In this document: positions 54,017 to 64,000 of the stretch, piece after piece
Layout: each line of letters opens with the position of its first letter
How positions within the stretch are numbered: the stretch's first letter is position 1
Made by a program: the position numbers and the translations under genes
Source: Bipolaris cookei
Taxonomy: Eukaryota; Ascomycota; Dothideomycetes; Pleosporales; Pleosporaceae
Direction of reading: 5' to 3'
DNA: 64,000 nucleotides
Assembly: GCA_002286855.1 (NCBI GenBank)
Contig: NRSV01000004.1
Location: 186,001 to 250,000, forward strand
The notes under the pieces: generated by a model
Told to the model about the DNA's origin: nothing
Seen by the model: only the letters and a program-made list of their open reading frames with translations
The model's database searches: none

Positions 54017-55980
54017 TCATACGTACTCTGGCCAGTAGTTGTATGGCATGATGCTGGGACCTGTCCATTTCTCGCCATAAGGATTGGTGCGCTTGCCAGC
54101 AATGAAACCATCATGTGCGTGTTCGAGGACTGAAATCCACGATGAGGGCTCAGGGTGTTTCATCCACTGTAAAGGTTATGTCAGTCTTGGTCTTTGTTGA
54201 TGCTAGTGATGCGGGTAAAGATACTCACCTGGTTGTGGATATGGTAAGTCCATGCGCCACGGAAAAAGTTCTCAAGGGTGCGGTTGTTTGGTGGGAACTT
54301 GTCTTCTTCGAGGACATAGTCTGAAATGACACCAGCCTTGCGGAGCTCAGCTTCTTCATCTAGGGTAGCTTGGAAAGAATCATGGTGTCCCGGTTTGTCG
54401 CCGTGGCTAGGAGTTGGTGCTGCTGCAGACGCTGGCACGTTGTCTTTGTCACGCTTCACATTCTCGGGAGTGGAACTTAACTCCTTGCGCTGCGCATCTT
54501 TGAGATCAATGCGGTCCAACTGTGGCCCGTCATAGCTCTCCCATTCATCGCGGATTCCACCAATCTTGCCCTTGAACACAGCGCTGTAATCACGGATGCA
54601 TGGAACCGTGCATCGGCCCTCACGATCCCAATTGAATTCCGTCCAGATGGGATCGAATGCGGCGGTCTCGAACATTTTGAATTCCTGATCACGTCCGTCC
54701 TTCCAAGCCATGCGACCCAGGACACGAGGGTGGAAGTTGACGCCCATGCGAATACCGCCGTAAAGTAGGTAAGAGGAAAGCGAAGAGTTTGCGGAAAGGG
54801 ACATGATAGCCGTGTTGTAGTCGCCTGGGTGAGGGTGAGCAGCCCATCGCTCGGCAAAAGCGTGTTCTTTAGGCAAAAGGAGCGGACGCATGTCCCTGAG
54901 CATGAGCACATCCATGTCGAAGTAGGCACCGCCGTAGATGTGCAAGACAATGAATCGGACTGCGTCAGAGACGGCGACGGGGAGGAAGGTCATTTGCTTC
55001 TGGGTCAGTACGAGCCACTGCTGTCCTTGCTTGTCTTCAACAATGTTCTCGGCAACGTCCCTTTCGCCCTTTGCGTTGGGCAGTCCGGGCTTGCTGTAGT
55101 AGTTAAATCCGTTCTTGTTCTCTTTGTCGGTAGCCAATGGGATGCGGCTCGGGAAGTTCCAGGCCTTGACAACAACGTCACCTCTTTCTACGAGAGGCAA
55201 GAAGCGGGCAAAGAGAGCGTCTTTGTTCAGCATGTTGTAAACAGCCTTGGGGTTGCGGTCGCTGTCGAGCCACAGCCACAAACGAGAACAAGCCAGATTC
55301 TGGGTGTACAAGTAACTCTTGATGAAGACCTCAACTCGCCAGGTAGCCGGGCCGGTCCAGTAGACGTGGTACGGGATGATTGGGCCTGGGCAGGTTCCAA
55401 TGTTGGTGCCATTGGCAGCGACTGCGTCCTTTACGGAGGTGTATTTATCCAATGTGTTTCCGTGCCCGTCTGCGTTTATAAAGTCTGCCTTGCGGGGATC
55501 TTGGGCGCTTGCCCGGTCAGCGGAAGCAGGCAGGCTGTAGTAGCGATCCTCTCCTTCGGCAAAGAACTTCAGGCAGTCAAACGGCTTCCTCATCTTCTCG
55601 ATACCAGCATATGTGCCCCTGCACTCTTCAATCAACATGTCGATGTCGGCCTCGGTGTCGACATGGGGGCGAGGACCCAGGTAGTCGTCCTTGTTCTTGA
55701 CAGCGGTAATGGGGCGGTTGAAGACATTGGCGTGCGGGTTGATAGTAACGGTCTTGGTGGTGCCGGCAAATTTGACCTTGACGCCGGAGCGGGTGGTCTC
55801 AATCAGCTCTGTCGGTCCAGCCTTGTCGAGGAAGGCGGGAATGCCGATTTTGCCCTTTGCCGCGACCGAGGGGTCACTGACAAAAGTAATGAGGCCGTAT
55901 ATGGCCCCGTAGAGCAGTGCAGCCAGCGCTAGGTTCTTGAGCAGCGTCAAGGTTGCGCGGAGCCTAGATACTTGAGCCAT
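54017..55980 (-). CDS. GT32 (Och1-like) mannosyltransferase
   Basis: Exons 55980-54229 and 54166-54017 with a 62-nt intron, 633 residues. A single N-terminal membrane anchor (LKNLALAALLYGAIYGLITFV, about 14-34) after a short basic tail gives type II topology, typical of Golgi enzymes. The catalytic domain has PIIPYHVYWTGPATWR, LWLWLDSDRNPKAVYN and VSDAVRFIVLHIYGGAYFDMDVLML, where YFDMD is the DXD metal/nucleotide-sugar site. SLSANSSLSSYLLYGG and VLGRMAW follow. Glycosyltransferase family 32 enzymes add sugars, in fungi mostly mannose from GDP-mannose, to glycans or sphingolipids. The Ser/Pro-rich insert near residue 520 is unstructured. Splicing replaces a short intronic tail by HNQWMKHPEPSSW, matching the homologous C-terminus. 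Confidence 0.88.
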
Positions 55981-56826
55981 ATTGACAGGCCGACAGGCAA
56001 CGACCTGTGGGTAGAGTTCGCAGGTAGTTGTGCAGGGTTGCCAATGTAGGTACGGTACTGGAGCAGGCTTGGAGATTTGGTGACTTGCAGGCAGCGGTGC
56101 AAGTGGTAAAAGGATCGTATTGGCGGTCAGAGGGTGATGTTAAGGAGACGCGCTGGGTGGGGCGGCGAGGAAAGGGTATGCTTGAACCACGGGTGGAGTC
56201 GCACAGGCACAGGGACCACTCTGCGGGATATTATAGTGTTATCCACGAGTACGCATGTGGTTATAGATGCGAGGAATCGAGGCACAGCGGGGAGAGGCAC
56301 AGCGGGGAGAGGCACAGGATTAGACGAGGGGGTGAAGCTGATGGCAGCGGGCGCGGGCAGGCTGAGGGGTTGTTTTTGGAGAAAGCACAATGGGCAAAAG
56401 GATGGCGTTGGATAAGGGCAGTGCAATGCAGCCAAGCTCCTGCCCTCGCTCTGCTCAGTTCTGTTCGGGGAGAGAAGAATGCGCCCAGCTGAGCTAAGTA
56501 ATTTGGCTGCAGAACGCGCGCCACATTGCGCCCCCGCCCACGCCTTCCCCTGAACAAGCCCGGCTTGCGACAATCAATGGCCAACCCCAGCCAGGGCCAT
56601 TTTCTAGCCAACATTGCACTCTTCGAATCGCATCCCGTCCGGCGCGCTTGTTTTCTCGCGACCGCTCTTTTTGCCTCCCCCCACCCAAAGGCCGCCCGCC
56701 GCAGTTTGCATGTGTCAGCCATTGCCAGCCAGCCAGCTGCCTTTCACCAACACCCTCCCTCCCAAAGCCAATACCGTCCAAACCATCGCCTGACCACTCC
56801 TACTTTCCCTTGTGTGCCCACCTTTG
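55981..56826. other. Divergent intergenic region with a tandem repeat
   Basis: 846 bp between the GT32 and hydrolase genes. It contains the GGCACAGCGGGGAGA repeat at 56281-56317. Nothing else is recognised. Confidence 0.5.
56281..56317. repeat. Tandem repeat, unit GGCACAGCGGGGAGA
   Basis: The 15-bp unit occurs twice in full (56281-56295 and 56296-56310), followed by a partial third copy. GC-rich, in the divergent promoter interval. Confidence 0.85.
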
Positions 56827-58486
56827 ATGCCGCTACGCATCTATCAAAAGGCTGTCTCTGCTCTGCGACCCCCGCGACTACGGCCCGCCTGCTGCGCGTG
56901 TCTGGGCGCTTCTAAGCCCCGGCCATTCTCAGCAGCGTCAGCTCCAGCGCCACACGAACAAATCGATGTTCCCTGTCGGTCCAATGGCATCGTGACGGTT
57001 GAGTGAGTCTTTTCTCCCGTCTTGTCTTCCTACACATGATGTTGTTCTGTTATTGCATCTTGTTTGTCTTGACCATGCATAGTCTTAGATAGCCCTCTCT
57101 CATGTGCAATGACCTCACAGCGGCCTATTAGCCCTGGTCGCTCTTCCGCCTTGCCCACGACTCGCACAGGCAATCACTACCCCAATGCCACTTGCTGCAC
57201 ATTCTCCACATTCTCACTCCACGTCAAGCCACTAGAACCCCTCGTATCGTCATTCGTCCACTCGACTAACTGACCCTTGTAGCGTTTTCCACGCCCCCAA
57301 GCCTGCTGCCCCCATCTTGATCTACCTTCCTCCTGGTCCTGTACTCCCACAGTCTGATGAAGATGAACACCGTCTCATCACAATATTAGCCGCAGCAAGC
57401 GCAGCAACAGTCGTCCGCATCAACTACCGCGCTTCATCAGAACATCAGTATCCCACGCCATCCCACGATGTATTGGCCGGCTACGACTGGGTGCGCGAGC
57501 ATCTGCTTGTTGATACATTCAACAGACCTTATCTAGCTCGTCTTGGCGTATGTGGAGAACTCGTCGGAGGTTCTCTAGCTACGATGCTGGCCTTGACCGA
57601 GTGTCATGCTGGAAAGAGCCGTATCGGTGCCGCGGCCGTGAACAACCCCCTCGTCGACTGGGTGTTTCCGGACGAGCTCCCTGTCGTGCAGCCCGAGGAC
57701 CTCCAAGAACCTATAAACGGTGATGAAACAGCGCTCCCTGCCGACGAGGATTTGGCCGGTTCATTGGCACTACAGGAAGCCACTCGTAATGTCTTGAAGT
57801 CTGAACGCAAGTCTCGCAAGCGGCCTTCGTCAAAGGCCCAGCAACTCACTTCCTGGCAAGCCCACGGCGACAACACTGTCATACCCACGTTGACCCTTTC
57901 TGGAGAGCGTGATGTCCTCTTCAGAAGTCCAGATGACTACTTTGATCGCTTCGCCTCTCCAATCCATTTCTTCCGTTCTCCCCATGCCCAGTTGATCTAT
58001 CCACAATCAGACCACATCTTTGCGTCGCAACAATCCGACGAGATTCTTGATATGGAGGCTCAAATTGCCCTTAGCCACTATGCCACCTTTGACGAGAATG
58101 CCAAAACACCGCCGCCGTTGCCGTACCTGAGCCGGTGTCGTGCATACGCCCGCAACTATCCCCAAGCTGGCACGCGCCTAACCCTCCCAGTCTGGAATAT
58201 TACCACCGGATTGCAAAGTCCACTGTCCGATAGCTCTCTTGAGCTCGCAAAAATGGTGCGTCGAAGTATCGCCCGTCAAACTATGAAAGTGCATACAGGA
58301 CGATCGCGATGGTTCGATGCAGCGGAGAAGAAGCACTACGAAGAGTATGCCCACGGCCGCGTCCAGGTGAGCTCGCACTGGGGGATTGGGTTGTGGAGTC
58401 AGCAGGATGAGAATCCGGGGTGGAAATCACGGGTCGAGGAGGTGGGAACTTGGATGAAGCAGCGGCTGGATCCGGGCTTTACTTGA
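56827..58486 (+). CDS. Alpha/beta-hydrolase-fold protein without canonical nucleophile
   Basis: Exons 56827-57002 and 57283-58486; the 280-nt intron is long for this genome and could hold an unseen small exon. 459 residues. The N-terminus is Arg/Ala-rich and presequence-like (MPLRIYQKAVSALRPPRLR). The core resembles the HSL/arylacetamide-deacetylase branch: ILIYLPPGPV in place of the HGGG oxyanion motif, VRINYRASSEHQYP, VLAGYDWVREHL, and an elbow region GVCGELVGGSLATM. In esterases the elbow reads GxSxGG; here the corresponding residues (150-155) are GELVGG, with Leu152 where Ser should be. HIFAS near the end could hold the His. Loss of both oxyanion and nucleophile elements suggests a non-catalytic or differently working member. 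Start ATG opens the only frame that splices into the core. Confidence 0.75.
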
Positions 58487-58969
58487 TGATGTTGACAACG
58501 CATCCCATTTGTTTTGTGTTTGAGTAAGAAGGGTATTTGTCGAGCCTAAGATTCTAGTTTAGTCTTACAATCTATCACGGTCATCATCAGATTAAAGGAA
58601 GGGGGGCTGACAAGGCATGTTAATCTCGTATTGTGTAACTTCTTTGCCCCTTAACGCTTACCATTACGCAGTCGGGAAATCTCCGTAATTTAGGACCTAA
58701 ACTGCTCAATACGTTGCGTCGTTGCTACATCTGAGCCACTCGGTCATCCTCTCTTGTTCTTCTTCTTCTCCTCATCCATTTACCCACTGCCCAACTTTGC
58801 GAACCAATATCTGCTACTTAGCTATCCGCTTTGCCTTTTCAGTAGCATACGGCGATGCAACCTTGTATACGTGAAAGACATGTGCTCATGTAGACGGGAT
58901 GCACGAAGCTACGACGTTTCTTCGACACCTTCATCTTCTCCTCAGCAGGCATATCAACACCGCCGCCCC
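58487..58969. other. Intergenic 3' flank
   Basis: 3' UTR of the hydrolase gene and AT-rich sequence up to the dynamin relic. Nothing else recognised. Confidence 0.45.
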
Positions 58970-61180
58970 CATACTTGTGCCGAAGATCTCGAAGAATCTT
59001 CTGGCCTTGAAGTAGGGCTTTGCGCTGCCCAAGCAGTCCCATGCGCTGATTGCAGCGATCGGACGGTTCAGCAAGGAGGTGAATCGCATTGTGATAGCCT
59101 ACATGCACAAAATTAGCTCTGCCGTACTAAAGCGGTGAGTCCATAACCGATTTTCCTTATCTTGAGCGTCATTCCGTATGCCGAGGCTGTTCTCCAGCTT
59201 ATCACGGAGCTGCGCACACAGCTCCCTATGGAACTTGGACTCGGTACGCATGCAGACAGCATCGTGGAAGCGGCGAGCGGCGAGCATGTAGTACGTAATA
59301 ACCTGGGCGATGACGCCAATCTCGCGGGCGTAATTCTCGTGCGGTAGAATAGGCATGGAGTTCTTCTTGACCCGCTCTTCTTCCGCGGGGGTGAACGGCC
59401 CCTTTGTATATTGCTCCTTCTTCCGCTTATACAGAGCAAGTCGATTCTGGAGACGGTGTTGCTAGTAATACTCAAGCATTGAGGTCTTCTCGAGATCAAA
59501 AAGATCCTCATGGAAGATGTATGGGCCCTGCTTTTCGTCGTTGAAGCTTTCGCGTGCTATGTCATAGTTGGACAGTGTTAGTTTTTTAAGGATGTCCTAC
59601 GCCTTGTTGTGGAACATGGATCCTTTGCAGCTCTTAAAGTGTTTCTTAAAAAAAACTTGGATCTGCTTGTGGACTTGCTCTTGGAGATTGCTGCCTGTAC
59701 GTTGTGATACACAGATTCATCGTCAGCTCTGCGAAGTTTCATAGCTGGCTTCATGCTATCTAGTTTACTGAAGAAAGTCTTCTGAAGAGCCTTCTAATTT
59801 TTCCTCCATACTTGTGTGGAAACTCGGCTTCAATCTCCCTGTGTACCTCCTGGGAGAAGCCAAGGATAGTATTCGACATAATCCAAAGCGTTGTGGCTGA
59901 CTATGGCTAGCTCTGGAAATTGCTTAAGACCTTTCTCTACGTGAGAGAGACGTCCAAAAACATAGTGCTCGATAACTGGCAACCTCTTGATCATCTGCTC
60001 CTCGGGTGTTTTGGAAAGAAACGCTTGGAGGTTAAGTTTGCCCAAGTAGTGTGCATATGACTTGAATGTAGGCATAGACCAAGTTGCGTCTTCGCGAAAG
60101 AACCGCTCCTCTCGCGTACGAGCTTCTCTATAGCTAATTGCCTAATTAATCTCATCTTGGCTTGGGTTCTTAACGACAAAATACCCGTGTCCCAGAGCGA
60201 ATTTCTTTTGGTCAAAATGTCTTTCAGTTTATCGTAACGCGAGCCTGCCGGTAACCAATCGGGCTTGGTAAGAACACCTACGTAGTGTAAACATTAGTCA
60301 AACGCGAACGTTAGTCGAACGCAAATGAATAGAGGGAGTGAGAGAATGGAGTACATACCGATACACCTATCGATTGCGTTCAAACTCCTTGCAATACCAC
60401 CAGCAGTTGAGTTGGCAACATCAGTCTCCAGAGATCAACATAGAAGGGTAAGAGCCTCGGGATCCTGGACATATTCTGTAATGAGATAACGAATAAACTT
60501 TACAAGAAATTTCCTGTCTTCAGTCTCTGCTTGTCCGATCATGCCAGGCAAGTCATAGAAACTAAGCGCTAGTAGTCCTGGCTGGCTGATTGAGATACAG
60601 ACAATGTTTGGGCTGAATTCACAGCTGTGATGACGTTCTCCAAAGTGGACGAGGGATGGGCCCAGAAACTCCTGGTAGTCAATCAGAGGACTGATGGTCG
60701 CGAGTTGTGCGCGACGAATGATATGCTCCAGCTCTTCTGGATTGTCCATAGTTGCGAATGTTACGAAAATTGGCTGCGGCATCTTGCACCAACCATGGAA
60801 ACATCTCTCGCTTCCTCAGCCAGATTTGCCGTCATAGCTGAAGTTGCGGCGAAGGCTCACGATGGCGCTCCAATTAGCGCGGGGATCTTCCGAGGGCTCC
60901 AGCTTGATATACAAAGGGCATCGAGTGCATATATCGTCAGACCTAGGAGTCTTGATGCCCGATATCGCCTCAATGATGGACAACTTTCCTGCAGACTGCT
61001 CACCTTTGGTCAAAATGTCAGTGAAATCATATATGCTAATTTGTTTGACAGCGTTACCCAAAATAATGCATTTTGGTAATGGGATTTCCATTCGCTGTAA
61101 ACCAACAATTTTAAGTAGGTTGGTTGTTGGGATGACTTCCTCCTGTACTGACCGCCATCTTGCTAAAGATTCAAAGTGAT
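58970..61180 (-). pseudogene. Decayed dynamin/Mx-like GTPase
   Basis: Minus-strand fragments in family order show a dynamin-like GTPase. The P-loop region reads GEQSAGKLS after removal of a small intron (the usual GKS/GKT Ser/Thr is Leu), followed by EAISGIKTPRSDDICTRCP. Switch/G3 is YDLPGMI, G4 is GVLTKPDWLPAGSRYD, the stalk has LQAFLSKTPEEQMIKRLP, and the GTPase-effector end has VITYYMLAARRFHDAV and LLAEPSDRCNQRMG. In-frame TGA codons at 60818-60816 and 60437-60435, further frame changes below 60100 and no ATG at the expected start show that it is dead. Related fungal dynamin-like proteins are cytosolic membrane-remodelling GTPases. The stop codons could reflect C-to-T decay such as RIP, which is inference. 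Confidence 0.8.
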
Positions 61181-61724
61181 GAGCAGATAACAAGTGTAGT
61201 AAGAAGGTAAGTATGTAGGTTCAGTTGGACTGATAAGACCACGAAAGTTTGTGCCAAGGCTCTGCGTTTGTTAGACAGCTCAGGGTGACGCAAACTTTGG
61301 GCGTGGAAACAGGACACAAAGAAAAGCGAAGGTGAATAGTGAAAACGAGACAGCAGGGTAAAGGGACATGACAATCCGGCGAGAGATTGCTCTAGCTATT
61401 GCGTAGGCGACGCCCGAACATGCCATGCCAATTTCAATCCTATACTGAATTCACGCGTGATCATGTCATGTAGATGGTGTCCAAGATTGATAATAAGTGG
61501 TGCTCAGAGACTGAGGATAGAAGGAAGAATAGAAGGTTGGCATAAGACGTTGTAAAGGCAGCCCCGAGATTTCGCCGCTAGCGCCAATCCGGCCAGGGTC
61601 CTCGAGAGAAAAACATCGAAGCACATCGTCACCAGTGGCTACCATTCTACCTCTAGTTCGCCAGCACTCTTTCTACACCCGCCTCTCGGCTCCGCCACCC
61701 TTCTTGCTGCAGTAACAATATACA
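61181..61724. other. Intergenic, promoter of TIM17
   Basis: 544 bp with no gene. The last 60 bases (CT-rich, then AGTAACAATATACA before ATG) form the TIM17 leader. Confidence 0.5.
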
Positions 61725-62316
61725 ATGGATCATTCACGCGATCCTTGTCCGTGGGTTATTCTCAATGACTTTGGCGGTGCCTTCGCCATGGGTGTATGTC
61801 GTGCCAGACGCAGCATGTACGGCGCATATATTAACCGGATACCAGGCGGTCGGAGGAGCAGTATGGCATGGTGTTAAAGGCGTAAGTATCATAGTTGGTC
61901 CTAGAATGCCCTGCTAATAAAGGGTCCAGTTCCGCAATTCACCCTACGGCGAGCGACGCATAGGCGCCATCACAGCGATCAAAGCCCGCGCACCAGTCCT
62001 CGGCGGCAATTTTGGTGTTTGGGGAGGTCTCTTTAACACATATGACTGCGCCGTCAAGGGAATCCGGAAGAAGGAGGACCCGTGGAATGCCATCATTGCT
62101 GGTTTCTTCACGGGTGGGTCACTTGCGGTGCGAGGAGGCTACAAATCGATGCGCAATGGCGCGATATCGTGTGCCATCCTATTAGCAGTGATTGAGGGCG
62201 TCTCAATCGGTTTCAACCGTATGATGGCAGACAACACAAGGCTTGACGCTCCCCCACCACCACCAAGCGACGCTGGAGCATCACCTAGTAGCGGCGGCAT
62301 GGCTGTAGCTGCGTAG
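61725..62316 (+). CDS. TIM17: Mitochondrial import subunit Tim17
   Basis: Exons 61725-61793, 61846-61881 (36 nt) and 61930-62316; introns 52 and 48 nt; 163 residues, close to the yeast length of 158. The start MDHSRDPCPWVILNDFGGAFAMG is the family signature, including the conserved acidic residue of the intermembrane-space end and the Cys. Four membrane helices follow with GxxxG spacing (AVGGAVWHGVKG, RAPVLGGNFGVWGGLF, then WNAIIAGFFTGGSLAVRGG and a last helix with AISCAILLAVIEG). Tim17 is the core channel-lining part of the TIM23 complex in the inner mitochondrial membrane, which imports presequence proteins. The tail (PPPPPSDAGASPSSGG) is Pro/Gly-rich. Essential in yeast; no defect is seen. 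Confidence 0.95.
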
Positions 62317-63047
62317 GAAGTACCATTTATGATTATATTTTTGAAACACAGCTTGATTCGTTGGGAAAAAAGGAGGCAGTATGACGGGTGGGCGGGCGGT
62401 GTTTTTGGGACTTTTTGGCATATACCGCAATCAAGTTCGGTAGCGGGCGGCGTTCACACTCTCCTCTGCTTTGTGCCATATATCTGTATCATAGACGCGA
62501 CACGATTGTAAAACATCCAGGGGAATCTCTAGGAAAACATATAAAGTGTTCGGAAATTCAGAAAACAAGTATTTCTTCTCAACATGCCAGACTATGAATG
62601 GCCCATCCAACATTACGCACCGAACTTAACGTATCAGATTTGAGTGCCAAGCGCGGCCCGATAATTCCGATGACATCATTGGTCCGCTGCAACATAACTT
62701 CAAGTATGGGAAGCCATAGCGGATATTCCACGTATTAGTATTTTATTTCTTCAGTATCGCATATAGCTCAAGCTGGAGACGCCGCACAAGGATGCTGTTG
62801 GACTTATCTGGCTAGCCGTTTCTAGATACTAGCGTCTGCGAGTCAGCCACGCACCTACCGCCTTTCACCTCTACTATTTCAAGTTGGCGCTCCGAGCCTT
62901 GTCGTCCGCATCATCACCATGCTATCTATATGCAGTATAGTATTTCCCCACGAACTCTTTGAACTGCCCAACACACCAAAACTTCATCTACAACACATCG
63001 GCTCAATCAGCAATACATACTAAGTTTACCCCTTCTTTGGTGTGACC
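62317..63047. other. Intergenic region before right-edge gene
   Basis: 731 bp holding the TIM17 3' UTR and the promoter of the next gene. No other feature recognised. Confidence 0.5.
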
Positions 63048-64000
63048 ATGGCACCATCTAAGCCATCTAAGCCATCAAGTTCTGTCACCTACAATATCCG
63101 ATTCATCACCAAAAACTGGAAAATTCATCGCGTTCATGAATGTTTGCCCAGAGCACTATGGCCCAACAAGCAGTTTGAAGCGACACAATGGGATATTGGA
63201 ATTCTTACGCTCCTAAGCCAGATATCTGCCATACCGAATGCCACCATCCAGGACTTTCGAGCAAAGGCCAGGCGTGCAATCAAAGCGCGACAAGAGCGAA
63301 ATGGGACAGCAGCTGGAAAAGTGGGGTGGGTAAAAGTAACAGACCTCAAGGCTGTTTTGAAAGAATATGAAAGAGAGATTGCAGAAGCAGACGCGGCAAA
63401 AAACGCTCAAGAAGAAGCTGAGTCAATAATTAATGTTCAAACAGGAGTCGTAGAATTGCCCAAAACACCTGTGGGGCCTGTTGTAGACTCAGAAGAAGAA
63501 GACGAAGAACAAGGCTCTTCTGAACCTCTTCCAGGCGGAAAATATCAGTATCTCACTCATGTCCGTCCCCTGAAAGTCGACTTGAATCCTACGGCATCTC
63601 CGCCAAAGAAGCTAGTTCAAGCAAAAGTTACTCGAGGCAAGAAGCGGCAAGTGGAAGAAGAAGCTACGCTTGATCCCTCCACCATGGAGAGACCAAGCGT
63701 GGTACAGCAAGATCCCGATCCCCGGGCATCGGATGACACCGGTTTTCTCTCTGACTTGGAGCCTGAGAAGACGAAGCAAAAAGAGCAGAAGAAAAAGAGA
63801 CTCTCTAGACTTGAGCAGTATCCTGTCCGTGTACCGCACTGGCAGCGCGATTTAGATGATGTTGCGGCCGGTCCTTTGCTGTTATCGAACAGTACTGGAG
63901 CAGCCAGTGGAGCTATATCCGAGGGCACACTGGTGAATGGAAAAGATAAGGATGAAGATCTCGAGATGAATCTGGATAACCTACCTAGCATACCAGTTAA
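63048..64000 (+). CDS. Hypothetical protein, truncated by right window edge
   Basis: An open frame begins at the ATG at 63048 and remains open to the window end, at least 317 codons. The first 110 residues look folded (VTYNIRFITKNWKIHRVHEC, WPNKQFEATQWDIGILTLLS, DFRAKARRAIKARQERNG); the rest is charged and disordered, with an acidic run (DSEEEDEEQ) and basic stretches (KVTRGKKRQ, KTKQKEQKKKRLS). This layout suggests a nuclear protein, but I do not recognise the family. Introns may follow beyond the edge. The ATG context (GTGACCATGGC) is good. Confidence 0.65.
   Translation, partial: MAPSKPSKPSSSVTYNIRFITKNWKIHRVHECLPRALWPNKQFEATQWDIGILTLLSQISAIPNATIQDFRAKARRAIKARQERNGTAAGKVGWVKVTDLKAVLKEYEREIAEADAAKNAQEEAESIINVQTGVVELPKTPVGPVVDSEEEDEEQGSSEPLPGGKYQYLTHVRPLKVDLNPTASPPKKLVQAKVTRGKKRQVEEEATLDPSTMERPSVVQQDPDPRASDDTGFLSDLEPEKTKQKEQKKKRLSRLEQYPVRVPHWQRDLDDVAAGPLLLSNSTGAASGAISEGTLVNGKDKDEDLEMNLDNLPSIPV

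Noticed and set aside
54829..55932. 367-codon plus-strand frame inside the GT32 gene
   Set aside because: Antisense shadow; the minus strand encodes a clear glycosyltransferase with DXD motif.
1..64000. CRISPR arrays, bacterial operons, riboswitches and Shine-Dalgarno sites
   Set aside because: The window is eukaryotic, with spliced genes; no regularly spaced repeats or bacterial signals were seen.

Overview
The window reads as nuclear DNA of a filamentous ascomycete. Most genes carry 46-95 nt introns with GTRNGY-type donors and a CTAAC/CTAAT branch site just upstream of the acceptor, TATA/CT-rich leaders are common, and the gene set (Zn2Cys6 regulator, GT32 mannosyltransferase, CHRD protein, a small secreted cysteine-rich protein, pogo-like transposase) is typical of Pezizomycotina. 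Gene content and transposon type suggest a dothideomycete, perhaps Pleosporales, but that placement is inference.

Layout. 0-5 kb: a truncated hypothetical gene at the left edge, a secreted CHRD protein, then an uninterrupted pogo/Fot1-like transposase next to a relic of a second transposase and three back-to-back palindromes. 5-15 kb: amino-acid permease, a small secreted 8-cysteine protein, a BUD22-like ribosome-assembly factor, a WW-like protein with a 36-residue tandem repeat, and a frame-broken gene. 15-23 kb: a compact set of MFS transporter, short-chain dehydrogenase, Zn2Cys6 regulator and class II aldolase that looks like a small catabolic cluster. 23-24 kb: a transposase fragment and an intron-containing tRNA-Gln(CUG).

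24.6-32 kb: mitochondrial-flavoured metabolism: a divergent pair encoding the carboxyltransferase and biotin-carboxylase/biotin-carrier subunits of an acyl-CoA carboxylase, an OsmC/Ohr-like protein, and the E1-beta subunit of branched-chain 2-oxoacid dehydrogenase. 32-43 kb: a Mam3/CNNM-type membrane protein, a seven-exon VIT-vWA protein, an unknown polytopic membrane protein and an unknown disordered protein. 44.6-56 kb: argininosuccinate synthase with TGACTC elements upstream, then a Doa4-like deubiquitinase and a Vps27 ESCRT-0 subunit divergently transcribed from one 622-bp interval, and a GT32 glycosyltransferase. 56.8-64 kb: an alpha/beta-hydrolase-fold protein lacking the usual nucleophile serine, a decayed dynamin-like GTPase, TIM17, and a gene running off the right edge.

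Exon structures were built by hand from splice signals and frame continuity; for multi-exon genes the summed exon lengths are exact multiples of three and the joined protein matches family expectation, but no transcript data were available. No clearly unprecedented system was found. The strongest candidates for follow-up are the four-gene catabolic cluster, the split acyl-CoA carboxylase locus, the Doa4/Vps27 shared promoter, the secreted cysteine-rich protein and the palindrome trio.
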